Assembly: GCF_958979055.1 (NCBI RefSeq)
Contig: NC_084894.1
Span: 24,521,616 to 24,585,615, forward strand
DNA length: 64,000 nt
Origin: Alnus glutinosa
Lineage: Eukaryota > Streptophyta > Magnoliopsida > Fagales > Betulaceae
Reading direction: 5' to 3'
Below, piece by piece: positions 63,930 to 64,000 of the stretch. The translations under genes were made by a program, and so were the position numbers. The notes under the pieces are model-generated. The model worked only from the letters and a program-made list of their open reading frames with translations. It was not told the origin of the DNA and made no database searches. The first letter of the stretch is position 1. Each line of letters begins with the position of its first letter.

Positions 63930-64000
63930 TTAAAATTAGATTTAATCAGCTGACGTCAACGGTGGCCCTCTATCGACACTGACCCGATAATCGCCTATAG
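61919..64000. other. AT-rich intergenic DNA
   Basis: No gene seen. AGGCCCCGTTTAGTAATTTT at 61927 looks like a TE terminus. T-rich low-complexity DNA occupies 62820-62895. CTATATAAAGAC at about 63740 followed by AATAAA suggests a copia-like LTR fragment (low certainty). A TA microsatellite is at about 63874-63924. Confidence 0.35.
63874..63924. repeat. (TA)n microsatellite
   Basis: About 25 uninterrupted TA units. Confidence 0.9.

Overview
This window is plant nuclear DNA, most likely from a woody eudicot. The species cannot be told from the sequence. The evidence is intronless legume-lectin receptor kinases, plant-type LTR retrotransposons, MITEs, Mutator-like foldback elements, a tRNA-derived SINE and abundant AT-rich intergenic DNA. 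There are no bacterial features, rRNA genes, functional tRNA genes or CRISPR arrays.

The backbone is a same-strand (+) tandem cluster of L-type lectin receptor-like kinases (LecRK, clade IV / SIT2-like). Five genes are intact: L1 73-2097, L2 20274-22292, L3 25947-27962, L4 30672-32690 and L5 52175-54175. A truncated pseudogene lies at 17237-17625. Each has a signal peptide, legume-lectin ectodomain, one membrane helix and an RD-type Ser/Thr kinase. Such proteins sit in the plasma membrane and relay extracellular or wall-derived signals. The flanks are duplicated with the genes: L1 and L2 share 3' flanks that contain the same copia reverse-transcriptase scrap, and L4 and L5 share 3' flanks. 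A third copy of the L5 upstream flank (56968-61918) has no gene after it.

Region by region: 1-3247, L1 and its flank. 3248-15800, a rearranged block: a short non-coding copia element whose 3' LTR is split and partly inverted, two copies of a ~350-bp terminal repeat, a Myb/SANT-like pseudogene cut by a hAT MITE, a TGTAATACCCC-type LTR, and host gene fragments (THO2-like, a TPR-like exon, one unassigned exon). 15800-20273, flank copies, the LecRK pseudogene, a foldback MULE and a solo LTR. 20274-33513, L2, L3 and L4 with their flanks. 33523-34457, a foldback MULE with a GC-rich core. 34929-48338, a 13.4-kb Tat-clade Ty3/gypsy element with CACAA target duplications, an antisense ORF and a solo LTR nested in gag, itself inserted in another LTR. 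49145-54175, the L5 flank and L5. 54176-64000, the 3' flank, TE remnants, the orphan upstream flank carrying four insertions, and AT-rich DNA.

No wholly new biological system was found. The most informative signals are the mosaic structure of L1, degenerate lectin metal-site residues in L3 and L5, several insertions with matched empty sites in paralogous flanks, and the rearranged block with captured exon-like pieces at 5.9-14.5 kb.
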